Positions 1 to 13,414 of a DNA stretch of 64,000 nt are shown piece after piece. Position 1 is the first letter of the stretch; the number at the start of each line of letters is the position of its first letter. The stretch is from Nonomuraea polychroma. GTDB lineage: Bacteria; Actinomycetota; Actinomycetes; Streptosporangiales; Streptosporangiaceae. Both the position numbers and the translations under genes were made by a program. The notes beneath the pieces were generated by a model. That model made no database searches, was not told the origin of the DNA, and was given only the letters and a program-made list of their open reading frames with translations. The stretch is taken from the NCBI RefSeq assembly GCF_004011505.1, contig NZ_SAUN01000001.1:2418001-2482000 (forward strand). The letters are read 5' to 3'.

Positions 1-1
1 C

Positions 2-685
2 TCGACCGTGCGCACCGCGCTGCTGGTGAGCCTCGGCATCACCATCATCGGCACGGCGATCTCGATGGTCGTTTCCGTCCTGTGCGCCTACGGCCTGTCG
101 CGATCGGGCTCGTTCGGGCACCGCTTCATCCTGGTGCTGCTGATCGTGACGATGTTCGTCAGCGGCGGCCTCATCCCGACGTTCCTGGTGGTGACCGGGC
201 TAGGTGGCTACGGACAGTGGTGGGCTCTGATCCTCCCGGGCGCGGTCTCGGTCTTCAACATCCTGATCCTCCGCTCCTTCTACTCGAGCACCGCCGCCGA
301 ACTGATGGACGCGGCCCGGATCGACGGAGCGAGTGACTGGCGGATCCTCTGGTCCGTCATCCTGCCCACCTCGCGGGCGGTGACCGCGGTGATCGCCCTC
401 TTCTACGCCGTCGGCTACTGGAACTCCTTCTTCAACGTCATGCTCTACATGCCGACGGAGAGCGAGAAATGGCCGCTGCAATATGTGCTGCTGACCTACG
501 TCAACCGCGGCGTCGGCATGCCCGGCTCGGTCAACGCCGGTTTCGGCATGGCGCACTCGCAGACCGCGCCGCTGTCTTTGCAGATGGCCGTGGTGGTTCT
601 CACCCTGGTGCCGCTCGTGATCGTCTATCCGTTCGTTCAGAAGCACTTCCGGACCGGCGTCCTGACCGGCGCCATCAAGGGCTGA
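2..685 (+). CDS. Carbohydrate ABC transporter permease, LplC/YtcP type (5' end outside window)
   Basis: Inner-membrane subunit of a binding-protein-dependent sugar importer. The open frame runs off the left edge: codons before the GTG at 8 continue in frame and the first residues already lie in a membrane helix, so the real start is upstream. About five hydrophobic segments are visible. The cytoplasmic EAA loop that docks on the ATPase is seen as DAARIDGASDWRI followed by a hydrophobic stretch and LPTSRAV. The C-terminus YPFVQKHFRTGVLTGAIKG is typical of the LplC/YtcP family, which imports oligosaccharides with an LplB partner and a lipoprotein. It ends 4 bases before the LacI regulator, and the downstream glycosidases indicate that it feeds plant-polysaccharide oligomers into the cell. 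The exact substrate is inferred from context only. Confidence 0.9.
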   Translation, partial: STVRTALLVSLGITIIGTAISMVVSVLCAYGLSRSGSFGHRFILVLLIVTMFVSGGLIPTFLVVTGLGGYGQWWALILPGAVSVFNILILRSFYSSTAAELMDAARIDGASDWRILWSVILPTSRAVTAVIALFYAVGYWNSFFNVMLYMPTESEKWPLQYVLLTYVNRGVGMPGSVNAGFGMAHSQTAPLSLQMAVVVLTLVPLVIVYPFVQKHFRTGVLTGAIKG

Positions 686-689
686 ACCA

Positions 690-1724
690 ATGGTGACCAT
701 CGCTGATGTGGCCAAGGCGGCGGGCGTCTCCCCGAGCACGGTCAGCTATGCGCTCAGCGGCAAGCGCCGGGTCTCCGCCGAGACCCGGCGGCGCGTCGAG
801 CGTTCCGTCCTCGAGCTCGGATATCACCCGAACGCGGGCGCCCGGGCGCTGGCGGGCAAGCGCTCGCACATCCTGGCCCTGGCAGTGCCGCTCCGCACCG
901 ACGTGTACGTGCCGATCATGATGGAGATCGCCACCTCCGTCGCCGTGGCGGCCCGCAAGCACGGCTACGACGTGCTGCTGATCACCAACGACGAGGGCCC
1001 CGACGGTATCCGCCGCCTCGCGGCGAGCGGCCTGGCCGACGGCGTCATCCTCATGGACGTCGAGTTGGACGACAAGCGCATCCCGACGCTGGGAGACCTG
1101 CGGACCCAGGCGGCGCTCATCGGCCTGCCCGACGACCCCCGAGGACTGTCCTGCGTCGACCACGACTTCTCCGCCGCCGGCGCGCTGTGCGCGGATCATC
1201 TGGCCGACCTGGGCCACCGTGACATCGCCTTCATCGGTTACGGCTCCGGTATCTACCGGCGGCACGCGGGATACGCCGAGCGCACCCTCGCGGGGTTCCG
1301 CGCGCGTGCGAAGGAGCGCGGTCTGCGTTTCCTGCACCGTCCATGCGAGGGAACCTATGAGGGCATCGCAGGTACGCTCGGCCGCATCCTGTCCGACAGG
1401 CCTCACACGACCGGCTTCGTCGTGCAGAACGAGGGAGCCATCGGGCCGCTGCTCAGCCTCCTGCGCACCAGCGGGCGGACCGTTCCCGAGGACGCGTCGG
1501 TGATCGCCCTGTGCCCCGATCACCTGGCTGAGCAGCACGCACCTGCCCTCACAGCGGTGACCGGCCCGGCGAAGGAGCTCGGCCGCATCGCTGTCGAACA
1601 GGTCATGTCCCGGATCTCCGCATCCACGCGCGGCGAGCAGCCCACCGACGAACTCGTGCTGCTCACCCCCACTCTGACCGTCCGTGAGAGCACCGGACCG
1701 GTCCCGGAACACAGCCTCATCTAG
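690..1724 (+). CDS. LacI-family transcriptional regulator
   Basis: DNA-binding sugar-responsive repressor of 344 residues, the usual LacI length. The N-terminal helix-turn-helix and hinge are clear (TIADVAKAAGVSPSTVSYAL, then RRVSAETRRRVERSVLELGY). They are followed by a periplasmic-binding-protein-like effector domain ending in TLTVRESTGP, the common LacI/GalR C-terminus. The ATG at 690 sits 4 bases after the permease stop, so the gene is co-transcribed with the transporter and precedes the GH42-GH36-GH43-GH5 genes. It most likely controls this saccharification operon. The effector is unknown, and no operator is visible inside this tightly packed stretch. Confidence 0.93.
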   Translation: MVTIADVAKAAGVSPSTVSYALSGKRRVSAETRRRVERSVLELGYHPNAGARALAGKRSHILALAVPLRTDVYVPIMMEIATSVAVAARKHGYDVLLITNDEGPDGIRRLAASGLADGVILMDVELDDKRIPTLGDLRTQAALIGLPDDPRGLSCVDHDFSAAGALCADHLADLGHRDIAFIGYGSGIYRRHAGYAERTLAGFRARAKERGLRFLHRPCEGTYEGIAGTLGRILSDRPHTTGFVVQNEGAIGPLLSLLRTSGRTVPEDASVIALCPDHLAEQHAPALTAVTGPAKELGRIAVEQVMSRISASTRGEQPTDELVLLTPTLTVRESTGPVPEHSLI

Positions 1725-1735
1725 GAGCACTTCGT

Positions 1736-1864
1736 ATGTCCCCGCATTTCCGCGACCTCGGCGAGGCCCTGGAATGGCGTGCCAAGGGTGAGACCCTGCT
1801 CTTCCTCCGCGACGGAGCCCGGCTCCCGATCCGAAAGGACCAGGCATGGCGACCCGCCACCTGA
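1736..1864 (+). pseudogene. 42-codon scar of a GH31 alpha-xylosidase/glucosidase gene (N- and C-terminal ends fused)
   Basis: Short reading frame from the ATG at 1736, 11 bases after the LacI stop, to a TGA at 1862-1864 inside the next gene. Its first 21 residues (MSPHFRDLGEALEWRAKGET, then L) look like the N-terminus of actinobacterial GH31 enzymes. The following FLRDGARLPI looks like the conserved GH31 C-terminal segment (…IPxFxRDGAxLPI). The catalytic barrel, about 600 residues, is absent. The simplest reading is one large deletion joining the two ends in frame near base 1799. GH31 alpha-xylosidases are standard partners of the neighbouring enzymes in xyloglucan loci. Family recognition is from memory of the motifs, so confidence is moderate; a random small ORF is the alternative. 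Confidence 0.5.
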
Positions 1865-3828
1865 TCGACCGCCTCGGCGGCCTCGCCTTCGGCGGCGACT
1901 ACAACCCCGAGCAATGGGACGAGCCGGTCTGGAAGGAAGACGACACGCTGATGCGCCGCGCCAGGGTCAACCTGGCCACCGTCGGCGTCTTCTCCTGGGC
2001 TCTGCTGGAGCCGGAGGAGGGCCGTTACGACTTCGCCTGGCTCGACGCCCATCTCGACCGGCTCCACGCCAACGGCGTGGCTGTGGACCTGGCCACCCCC
2101 ACCGCCTCTCCGCCACCGTGGTTCACCCTGGCCCACCCGGACGCCCTGCCGGTCGCACCGGACGGCACCCGGCTCACCCACGGCAGCCGCGACACCTACT
2201 GCCTGGCCGCCCCCGCCTACCGCAACGCCGCGGTGCGCATCGCCACCGCCCTCGCCGAGCGGTACGGCGACCACCCGGCGGTCGCGATGTGGCACGTGCA
2301 CAACGAGTACACCACGCTCTGCTGGTGCGACCACACCGCCGTCGCCTTCCGGGAATGGTTGCGTGCCCGCCACGACTCACTTGAGGCGCTCAACGAGGCG
2401 TGGGGCACGGCATTCTGGAGCCAGCGCTACAGCGGCTGGGATCAGGTGCTGCCTCCGCGGGTCACCCAGTGGCACCGCAATCCCGGCCAGGCCCTGGACT
2501 TCCGGCGCTTCTGGTCCGACACGGTCCTCGCCGCGTACCGGGAACAGCGCGACGCGATCCGCGCTCGCAGCGACCGGCCGGTGACGACCAACATGATGCT
2601 CCCCGGCTATCAGAACGTGGACCTGTGGGCCTTGGGCCGGGAGGTCGACCTGGTCGCCATCGATCACTACCCGAGCGCGCCGGGTCTGGACGCCGCCGCG
2701 GACACCGCCTTCGGCGCCGACCGCGCCCGCTCCCTCGCGGACGGCCGTCCCTGGCTGCTGATGGAGCAGGGCACCAGCACCGTCTATGACGGCGACCGCA
2801 CGCTGGGCAAGGAGCCGGGCGAGATCCTGCGTCACACGCTCGGCCACATCGCCCGTGGCTCGGAGGGCGCCCTGTTCTTCCAGTGGCGGCAATCCCGTGC
2901 CGGGGCCGAGCAGTGGCACTCGGCGATGCTCCCGCACGCCGGCGCGGACAGCAGGATCTTCCGTGAGGTCCAGGCGGTCGGAGAGGCCGTCGCACGTCTT
3001 GGCGAGCTCGCGGGCTCGACGGTCACCGCGCAGGTGGCCGTGCTGCACGACTCGGACGCCTGGTGGGCGCTGGAGGTCGACGGCCTGCCGTCGGCGGACC
3101 TCGACTATCACGCGACCCTGCGCCGCGCCCACCGGGCACTGTGGGACGCCGGCGTCACGGTCGACTTCGCCCATCCCGAACACGACCTCAGCCGTTACCG
3201 GCTCGTCGTCGCTCCAGCCCTGTTCCTGCTCTCCGACGCCGGAGCGGCGAACCTGCGCCGCTACGTCGCCGACGGCGGGACGCTGCTCGTCCAGTACTTC
3301 AACGGGTTCGTCGACGACCGCCTCCACGCCCGCCTCGGCGGCTACCCCGCCCCGCCGCTGCGCGAGGCGCTGGGCATCCGCGTCGAGGAACACCGCGCGC
3401 TCCGGCGGGACGAAGGGATCGTCCTGTCGGACGGCACGCACGGCACCATCTGGAGCGAGTCCCTGCGCACCGAGGGCGCCGAGGCGCTCGTCACCTACAC
3501 CCACGGAATGCTCGCGGGAAAGCCCGCACTGACCCGTCACCACTTCGGCGCGGGCCTGGGCTGGTACCTCTCGACACGTCTCGACGATCCGGGTTACGCC
3601 GCCCTCATCGGCAGGCTTCTCGACGAGACCGGGGTCAACCCCGAACTTCCCGGCCTCGAATCCGTCACCCGGCACGCTCCGGACGGCACCCGGTGGCAGT
3701 TCGTCCTCAACCACGGCGCCTACGCCGTCAGCCTGCCCGAGCCCGCCCACGACCTGCTGACGGACGCTCCCGTGGTCGAGCTGCCACCAGGCGGCTGCGC
3801 CGTACTGAAGCACGGGAAGACCCAGTGA
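1846..3828 (+). CDS. GH42 beta-galactosidase
   Basis: Cytoplasmic enzyme removing terminal beta-galactose from imported oligosaccharides; 660 residues, normal for GH42, with no signal peptide. The family start FGGDYNPEQW is followed by the A-domain barrel. The acid/base Glu154 lies in WHVHNEY, with the usual nearby cysteines (TLCWCDHTAVAF). The nucleophile Glu307 lies in LLMEQGTS. A trimerisation domain (about 390-600) and a small C-terminal beta domain follow. The ATG at 1846 has AAAGGAC a few bases upstream. The gene overlaps the 3' end of the GH31 scar and its stop overlaps the GTG of the GH36 gene (GTGA), so the two are translationally coupled. Probably repressed by the LacI protein encoded upstream. 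Confidence 0.95.
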   Translation: MATRHLIDRLGGLAFGGDYNPEQWDEPVWKEDDTLMRRARVNLATVGVFSWALLEPEEGRYDFAWLDAHLDRLHANGVAVDLATPTASPPPWFTLAHPDALPVAPDGTRLTHGSRDTYCLAAPAYRNAAVRIATALAERYGDHPAVAMWHVHNEYTTLCWCDHTAVAFREWLRARHDSLEALNEAWGTAFWSQRYSGWDQVLPPRVTQWHRNPGQALDFRRFWSDTVLAAYREQRDAIRARSDRPVTTNMMLPGYQNVDLWALGREVDLVAIDHYPSAPGLDAAADTAFGADRARSLADGRPWLLMEQGTSTVYDGDRTLGKEPGEILRHTLGHIARGSEGALFFQWRQSRAGAEQWHSAMLPHAGADSRIFREVQAVGEAVARLGELAGSTVTAQVAVLHDSDAWWALEVDGLPSADLDYHATLRRAHRALWDAGVTVDFAHPEHDLSRYRLVVAPALFLLSDAGAANLRRYVADGGTLLVQYFNGFVDDRLHARLGGYPAPPLREALGIRVEEHRALRRDEGIVLSDGTHGTIWSESLRTEGAEALVTYTHGMLAGKPALTRHHFGAGLGWYLSTRLDDPGYAALIGRLLDETGVNPELPGLESVTRHAPDGTRWQFVLNHGAYAVSLPEPAHDLLTDAPVVELPPGGCAVLKHGKTQ

Positions 3829-5828
3829 CCACCATCACTTGGGGCCACGACGCCTTACGACTCGAGATCAGTGACGCTCGCCTGACCTACCTCGGCCCGC
3901 CCGGCGGCGAGCGCCACCAAGCGACGCTGCCCCTGCTGGAGGTGACCGCGACCGGGCACGGCCACCACTGGTCCAGCCACCGGCTCATCGACACTGCCAT
4001 CGGCGCGCGGATGCGCTACCGGCGGCACCACGCCACCGACGACGTGCTCACCGTCGAGCTGCACGACCCGGAGAGCGGTCTTGCCGCAGAGGTGATCTAC
4101 CGGTCGCCGGACAGTCTGCCTGTGCTTCGCAGCGAGGTGATCCTTCGGAATGAGGGCGAGCACACGCTGATCCTGGAGTCAGTCACCTCGCTCGTGGTCG
4201 GTGGTCTCGCCGTGGACACCGCGGACCTGCTGTGGGCCGACAACGACTGGCTCGCCGAATACCGGTGGCAACGCAGGCCTCTGCGCCTCACCTCGCCCCA
4301 GCTCAACGGCCGGGTCCGGTACGCCAACGGCAAGGGCTGTTTCACCCTGGCCGGCCAGGGCGTCTGGTCGAGCTGCGGCCACGTCCCGATGGGCGGCCTG
4401 GCCGACCGCCAGACCGGGCGCACGTGGCTGTGGCAGATCGAGCACAACGGCGGCGGCTGGCGCTGGGAGTGCGGGGAGCGCGAGGACGTGGCCTACGTGG
4501 CGCTGTCCGGCCCCAGCGACGCCCACCACGGCTGGCGCCACCCGCTGGCGCCCGGAGAGGCCTTCCGCACCGTGCCCGTCGCGCTCGCCGTGGATGTCGG
4601 CGACGGAGCGTTCGCCGCGCTGACCCGCTACCGCCGGGCCATCCGCCGCCCGCACCCGGACCACCAGCGGCTGCCCGTCATCTTCAACGACTACATGAAC
4701 TGCCTGATGGGCGACCCCACGACGGCCAAGCTACTCCCCTTGATCGACGCGGCATCAGAGGCAGGGGCGGAGTACTTCGTCATCGACGCGGGCTGGTACG
4801 CCGACGCGGACGATGACTGGTGGGGCGGCGTCGGCGCCTGGGAGCCGTCCACCTCCCGTTTCCCCGGCGAACGAGGCATCCACGCGGTCCTGGACCGGGT
4901 CCGGGAGCGCGGCATGGTCCCGGGTCTGTGGCTTGAGCCGGAAGTGATCGGCGTTCGCAGCCCGCTCGCCGAGTCCCTGCCTGACGAGGCATTCTTCCGC
5001 CGCGACGGCATCCGCGTCACCGACAACCTCCGGCACCATCTGGACCTGCGCCACCCCGCCGCCCGAGCCCACCTCGACCGTGTTGTGGACCGCCTGGTCG
5101 GCGAGCTCGGCATCGGCTACCTCAAGCTGGACCACAACATCGACCCCGGCTCCGGCACGAGCAGCCGTCCCGGCGAGACCCCCGCGGCCGGGCTGCTCGG
5201 CCACAATCGCGCCCATCTCGACTGGCTCGACGGCATTCTGGACCGGCACCCGCACCTGGTGGTGGAGAACTGTGCCTCCGGAGGCATGCGCTCGGACTAC
5301 GCGCTGCTGTCCCGGCTGCAGGTGCAGTCCACCAGCGACCAGCAGAACCTCGAGCGCTACGCGCCCATCGCAGCCTCCGCGCCCACCGCCGTCCCTCCCG
5401 AGCAGGGCGCCGTCTGGGCCTATCCGCAGCCCGAGGACTCGCTGGATGAGGTGGCCTTCACCATGATCAGCGCGCTCCTCGGCCGGATCCACCTGTCCGG
5501 CCGCATCGCGGACCTCGATCCCGACGCCCGCGCCCTCGTCCACGAGGCCGTCGCCGTCTACAAGGCCATCCGGGCCGACCTGCCACAGGCCGTACCCTCC
5601 TGGCCGCTGGGTCTCCCGGGCTGGGACGACCCGTGGATCGCACTCGCCATACACGCTCCCGCGGCCACCTATCTCGCCGTCTGGCGGCGCGGCGGCGAAG
5701 ACACCGCGCGCCTGCCGGACCTGCAGCGCGCGGAGCTGCTCTACCCCGCCAACAGCAAGGCCCGCCTGACAGAGCACACCTTGACCTTGCCCACCGCCCC
5801 ATCAGCGGTGCTGCTCCGCCTCCGATGA
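3825..5828 (+). CDS. GH36 alpha-galactosidase
   Basis: Cytoplasmic alpha-galactosidase, 667 residues from the GTG at 3825. That start shares GTGA with the GH42 stop, and the open frame further upstream is only a shadow of GH42. An N-terminal beta-sandwich (about 1-260) is followed by the GH36 barrel. The barrel start is marked by FVIDAGWY with DDWWGGVGAWEPS and GLWLEPEVIG. The nucleophile is Asp436 in YLKLDHN. The acid/base is Asp505 in QSTSDQQN, just after ENCASGGMRSDY. Substrates would be alpha-galactosides from galactomannan or raffinose-type sugars. All expected motifs are intact, unlike several neighbours. It is the third gene of the LacI-GH42-GH36-GH43-GH5 run. Confidence 0.93.
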   Translation: MTTITWGHDALRLEISDARLTYLGPPGGERHQATLPLLEVTATGHGHHWSSHRLIDTAIGARMRYRRHHATDDVLTVELHDPESGLAAEVIYRSPDSLPVLRSEVILRNEGEHTLILESVTSLVVGGLAVDTADLLWADNDWLAEYRWQRRPLRLTSPQLNGRVRYANGKGCFTLAGQGVWSSCGHVPMGGLADRQTGRTWLWQIEHNGGGWRWECGEREDVAYVALSGPSDAHHGWRHPLAPGEAFRTVPVALAVDVGDGAFAALTRYRRAIRRPHPDHQRLPVIFNDYMNCLMGDPTTAKLLPLIDAASEAGAEYFVIDAGWYADADDDWWGGVGAWEPSTSRFPGERGIHAVLDRVRERGMVPGLWLEPEVIGVRSPLAESLPDEAFFRRDGIRVTDNLRHHLDLRHPAARAHLDRVVDRLVGELGIGYLKLDHNIDPGSGTSSRPGETPAAGLLGHNRAHLDWLDGILDRHPHLVVENCASGGMRSDYALLSRLQVQSTSDQQNLERYAPIAASAPTAVPPEQGAVWAYPQPEDSLDEVAFTMISALLGRIHLSGRIADLDPDARALVHEAVAVYKAIRADLPQAVPSWPLGLPGWDDPWIALAIHAPAATYLAVWRRGGEDTARLPDLQRAELLYPANSKARLTEHTLTLPTAPSAVLLRLR

Positions 5829-5842
5829 AAGGACCACACGGG

Positions 5843-7288
5843 GTGTCAGACCAGCCCATCATCCCCGGGTTCCACCCCGACCCGAGCATCTGCCGGGTCG
5901 GTGACGACTACTACCTCGCCTGCTCCAGCTTCGAGTACTTCCCCGGCGTGCCCGTCTTCCACAGCCGCGACCTCGTGCGGTGGACGCAGATCGGCAACGC
6001 CCTGGAGCAGCCGAGCCAGCTGGCCCTGTCGGTCGAAATCCCCTCATCCGCCGGCGTCTACGCGCCCACGGTCCGCCACCACGACGGCCGGTTCTGGCTG
6101 ATCGTCACCGTCATGACCGTCGAGGGCCCCGTCAACGTGCTCTACACCGCCGCAGACGCCGCCGGACCGTGGTCCGACCCGATCCGGCTGCCCGGCGTCC
6201 CTGGCATCGATCCCGACCTGGCCTGGGACGAGGACGGCACCTGCTGGTGCACCTTCGCCGGAATCGGGCAGGTGCGCATCGATCCACGGACGGGACAGAC
6301 CTTCGGAGAGCCGCACAAGCTCTGGTCCGGCTCCCCGGGCGCCCTCGCCCCGGAGGCGCCCCATCTCTACCGGATCGGCGAGCACTGGTACCTGCTCATC
6401 GCCGAGGGCGGCACCGAGCGCGGCCACGCCGTGTCGATCGCCCGTGGGCCCGCGCCCGACGGGCCGTTCGAGCCGTGCCCGGCCAACCCGATCCTGACGC
6501 ATCGCGGCACCCACCACCCGATCCAGAACACCGGCCACGCCGATCTCGTCCAGGCCCCCGACGGATCCTGGTGGATGGTCTTCCTCGGGGTACGGCCCGG
6601 CGGAGGCACTCCCGGCTGGCACGTCCTGGGCCGCGAGACCTTCCTCGCCCCGGTGACTTGGGAGGACGGCTGGCCCGTCGTCGGCGAGATCGTCTCCGGC
6701 ACACCGGCGGGATCGGCTAAGGACGACTTCGATCTGGCCGAGCTCCAGGCCTCATGGATCTCGGTGCGGAGCCGCCCGGCGGACCTGTGCACCACGAAGG
6801 AACGGCCCGGCTGGCTGACGCTCCGCGCCCGCGGCGCCTCCCTGGACGAGCGCGACGTGACCTTCCTCGGCCGCCGCGCGCAACACCTGAAGTGGCGCGC
6901 TCGCACCCTGATCGACCCCACGCACGGGCGTGGCGGCCTGGCAGTCCGGCTGGACGAGCGGCACCACTACGAGATCGAGGCAGGTGACGGGCGGGTGCAG
7001 GTCATCGCCCGTATCGGCTCGCTGCGAACCGTGGTCGCCGAGCATCCGGTCCCCGCCGGTCCGCTGGTGCTCACCGTCCAGACCGGCGGACCGCGGGTGC
7101 CTGGCGACGCGTGCGCGGAGCCCGACACGCTGTCGTTCGGCATCGAGGGCTTGCCCGCGCTCGCCGCCCTCGATGGCCGCTACCTCTCCACCGAGGTGGC
7201 GGGCGGCTTCACCGGCCGGGTGATCGGCATGTACTCCGCGACCGGCACCGTCCACTTCGACTGGTTCGACTACGAGGCCAGGTCATGA
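5843..7288 (+). CDS. GH43 family beta-xylosidase / alpha-L-arabinofuranosidase
   Basis: Five-bladed propeller glycosidase acting on xylose- or arabinose-containing oligosaccharides; about 481 residues with no signal peptide. The GTG at 5843 is preferred because GAAAGGA lies 9 bases upstream; an in-frame ATG at 5825 overlaps the GH36 stop (ATGA) and is the alternative. The catalytic base Asp13 is in FHPDPSI, the pKa-modulating Asp123 in GIDPDLAW and the general acid Glu171 in PEAPHLY. After about residue 300 comes the beta-sandwich domain typical of two-domain GH43 beta-xylosidases (DFDLAELQASWISVR onward). GH43 covers several specificities that cannot be separated by eye, so xylosidase versus arabinofuranosidase stays open. 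Confidence 0.9.
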   Translation: MSDQPIIPGFHPDPSICRVGDDYYLACSSFEYFPGVPVFHSRDLVRWTQIGNALEQPSQLALSVEIPSSAGVYAPTVRHHDGRFWLIVTVMTVEGPVNVLYTAADAAGPWSDPIRLPGVPGIDPDLAWDEDGTCWCTFAGIGQVRIDPRTGQTFGEPHKLWSGSPGALAPEAPHLYRIGEHWYLLIAEGGTERGHAVSIARGPAPDGPFEPCPANPILTHRGTHHPIQNTGHADLVQAPDGSWWMVFLGVRPGGGTPGWHVLGRETFLAPVTWEDGWPVVGEIVSGTPAGSAKDDFDLAELQASWISVRSRPADLCTTKERPGWLTLRARGASLDERDVTFLGRRAQHLKWRARTLIDPTHGRGGLAVRLDERHHYEIEAGDGRVQVIARIGSLRTVVAEHPVPAGPLVLTVQTGGPRVPGDACAEPDTLSFGIEGLPALAALDGRYLSTEVAGGFTGRVIGMYSATGTVHFDWFDYEARS

Positions 7289-7371
7289 ATGGGCGGCGCC
7301 GAACCAGGGCTCACCCACCGCATCCACCCCACGGCGCAGCAGGCGCAGTGGCGACTCACGGAAGGGAAAAA

Positions 7372-11971
<4,600 letters not shown>

Positions 11972-12355
11972 GATTATCCTCAGGGCGGCGCGAAAGTTTC
12001 TCGCGAAACCTACTATCGAACATCTCTTGCGGGAAGCCGTGCCGTACCGGCGATGACAGGCACGCCAACAGCCATACCGCGACTGTGCAAGCCGGCCGTG
12101 CCCCGCTCGCCTGTATCGGTGCACGAGGCGAAACCACGGTTTGTCGTCAGAGACGGACCTCAAGCAGCGGTGACCGGCAGAAAATTTTTTGGCTGGCTTG
12201 CTCTATAGTTTCCTCAGTGTGAGTGATGATGCGTGGCCTGCCGCCCTGCGCCTGACAGGGCGCATTGCTTACGGCCGGCTGCCCTGGTGCCCGGTGCGAG
12301 AATGGCTGGGGAGACCACCCGTGGCGGACCCGCCGCTGATGAGGAAAGGGTGAAC
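11972..12355. other. Divergent intergenic region between the GH2 pseudogene and a LacI gene
   Basis: This 384 bp stretch carries no convincing gene. It contains a LacI-type operator candidate at 11996-12009 close to the GH2 start and an AT-rich patch at 12180-12210 with a TATAGT -10-like element. Just before the LacI start it holds GAGGAAAGG at 12341-12349. Long frames across it lack motifs and are shadows. Confidence 0.6.
11996..12009. promoter_or_regulatory. Candidate LacI-family operator
   Basis: GTTTCTCGCGAAAC is a near-perfect 14 bp palindrome with the central CG step typical of LacI-family operators; one position breaks symmetry. It overlaps a second GAAAnTTTC half-palindrome at 11992-12000. 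It lies about 25 bases upstream of the GH2 start and next to a GATAGT -10-like sequence on the minus strand. The divergently encoded LacI protein is the natural candidate to bind it. Confidence 0.45.
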
Positions 12356-13414
12356 GTGACGGATAACCGACCGGGCGAACCAGCGGCCGACGAGCAGAAC
12401 GCGCGAGGTGGTGGAATTCCGTCGGTCACCATCGCGTACATCGCCGAGTCCGCAGGCGTCTCGATCCCCACCGTGTCGAAAGTGCTCAACGGACGTTCGG
12501 GGGTCTCGGATCAGACTCGTGCCCGCGTCGAAGAACTGATCAATCGGCACGGATACCGCAGGCCCTCGGGCAGCCGGAACAATATCGTGGAACTCGTGTT
12601 CCGCGAGCTCGAGAACATGTGGGCCGTGGAGATCATCCGCGGTGTCGAGCAGGTGGCCCGCAAGAACCGCGTCGGGGTCATGGTTTCGGAGTTCGGCCTC
12701 CACGACACGCCTGCGATGTCCATCGACGACACGGTCGGCCGGCGCCCTCGCTGCGTCTTGTCAGTGGCGCAGCTCTCGCCGTCCGAGCGTGAGAAGTTGA
12801 AGGCGAAAGGCATCCCGTACGTCGTCTACGACCCGATCGACGAGTTGCCGGACGGCGTCCCCTTCGTGGGCGCCACCAACTGGAGAGGTGGCCAAGCGGC
12901 GACCCGGCACCTGCTCCAACTGGGACACCGCCGCATCGCCATGATCAGTGGCCCGGATCATACATTCTGCCGCGCCAGAGTGGCCGGCTACCTCTCCGCA
13001 CTGGCTGAAGCCGACGTCCCCGCGGATCCCGGACTCCTGGTCCGCACCCTTCTCACCCGCGAGGACGGCTGCGCCGCGGCGCACGAGCTGCTGTCCAGGC
13101 CTGACCGGCCGACCGCGATCTTCACCGCGAACGACCTGCAAGCGCTCGGCGTCTACCAGGCCGCTCGCGACCTGGGGCTGTCCATCCCCGGGGACCTGAG
13201 CGTCGTGGGCTACGACGATCTTCCGGTCGTGGCCTGGGTCGACCCGCCTTTGACCACGGTTCACCAGCCGCTGACGGAGATGGCGGTCGCCGCCACGGAA
13301 CTGGCGCTGGCCATCGGCCGTGGGGAGTCGGTTCCCCAGGTGGGACTGGAGATCGCGACGACCCTCACGGTCCGCGAGAGCACAGCACCGCCGAGGGCCG
13401 GCACGCGTCAGTAG
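12356..13414 (+). CDS. LacI-family transcriptional regulator
   Basis: About 352 residues from the GTG at 12356, chosen because GGAAAGG lies 6 bases upstream; in-frame upstream starts (12302, 12350) only lengthen an unconserved acidic leader. The HTH reads VTIAYIAESAGVSIPTVSKVL with the hinge RSGVSDQTRARVEELINRHGY. The effector domain includes LGHRRIAMISGP and TAIFTANDLQALGVYQAA, and ends TLTVRESTAPP. Divergent from the GH2 pseudogene, it probably once repressed that gene. If that was its only target, the regulator now has no intact enzyme beside it. Its last 7 bases overlap the converging oxidoreductase gene. Confidence 0.92.
   Translation: MTDNRPGEPAADEQNARGGGIPSVTIAYIAESAGVSIPTVSKVLNGRSGVSDQTRARVEELINRHGYRRPSGSRNNIVELVFRELENMWAVEIIRGVEQVARKNRVGVMVSEFGLHDTPAMSIDDTVGRRPRCVLSVAQLSPSEREKLKAKGIPYVVYDPIDELPDGVPFVGATNWRGGQAATRHLLQLGHRRIAMISGPDHTFCRARVAGYLSALAEADVPADPGLLVRTLLTREDGCAAAHELLSRPDRPTAIFTANDLQALGVYQAARDLGLSIPGDLSVVGYDDLPVVAWVDPPLTTVHQPLTEMAVAATELALAIGRGESVPQVGLEIATTLTVRESTAPPRAGTRQ

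Noticed and set aside
3063..3824. Long upstream extension of the GH36 frame
   Set aside because: It runs through the middle of the GH42 gene in another phase and is Arg/Pro-rich; GH36 similarity starts at the GTG at 3825.
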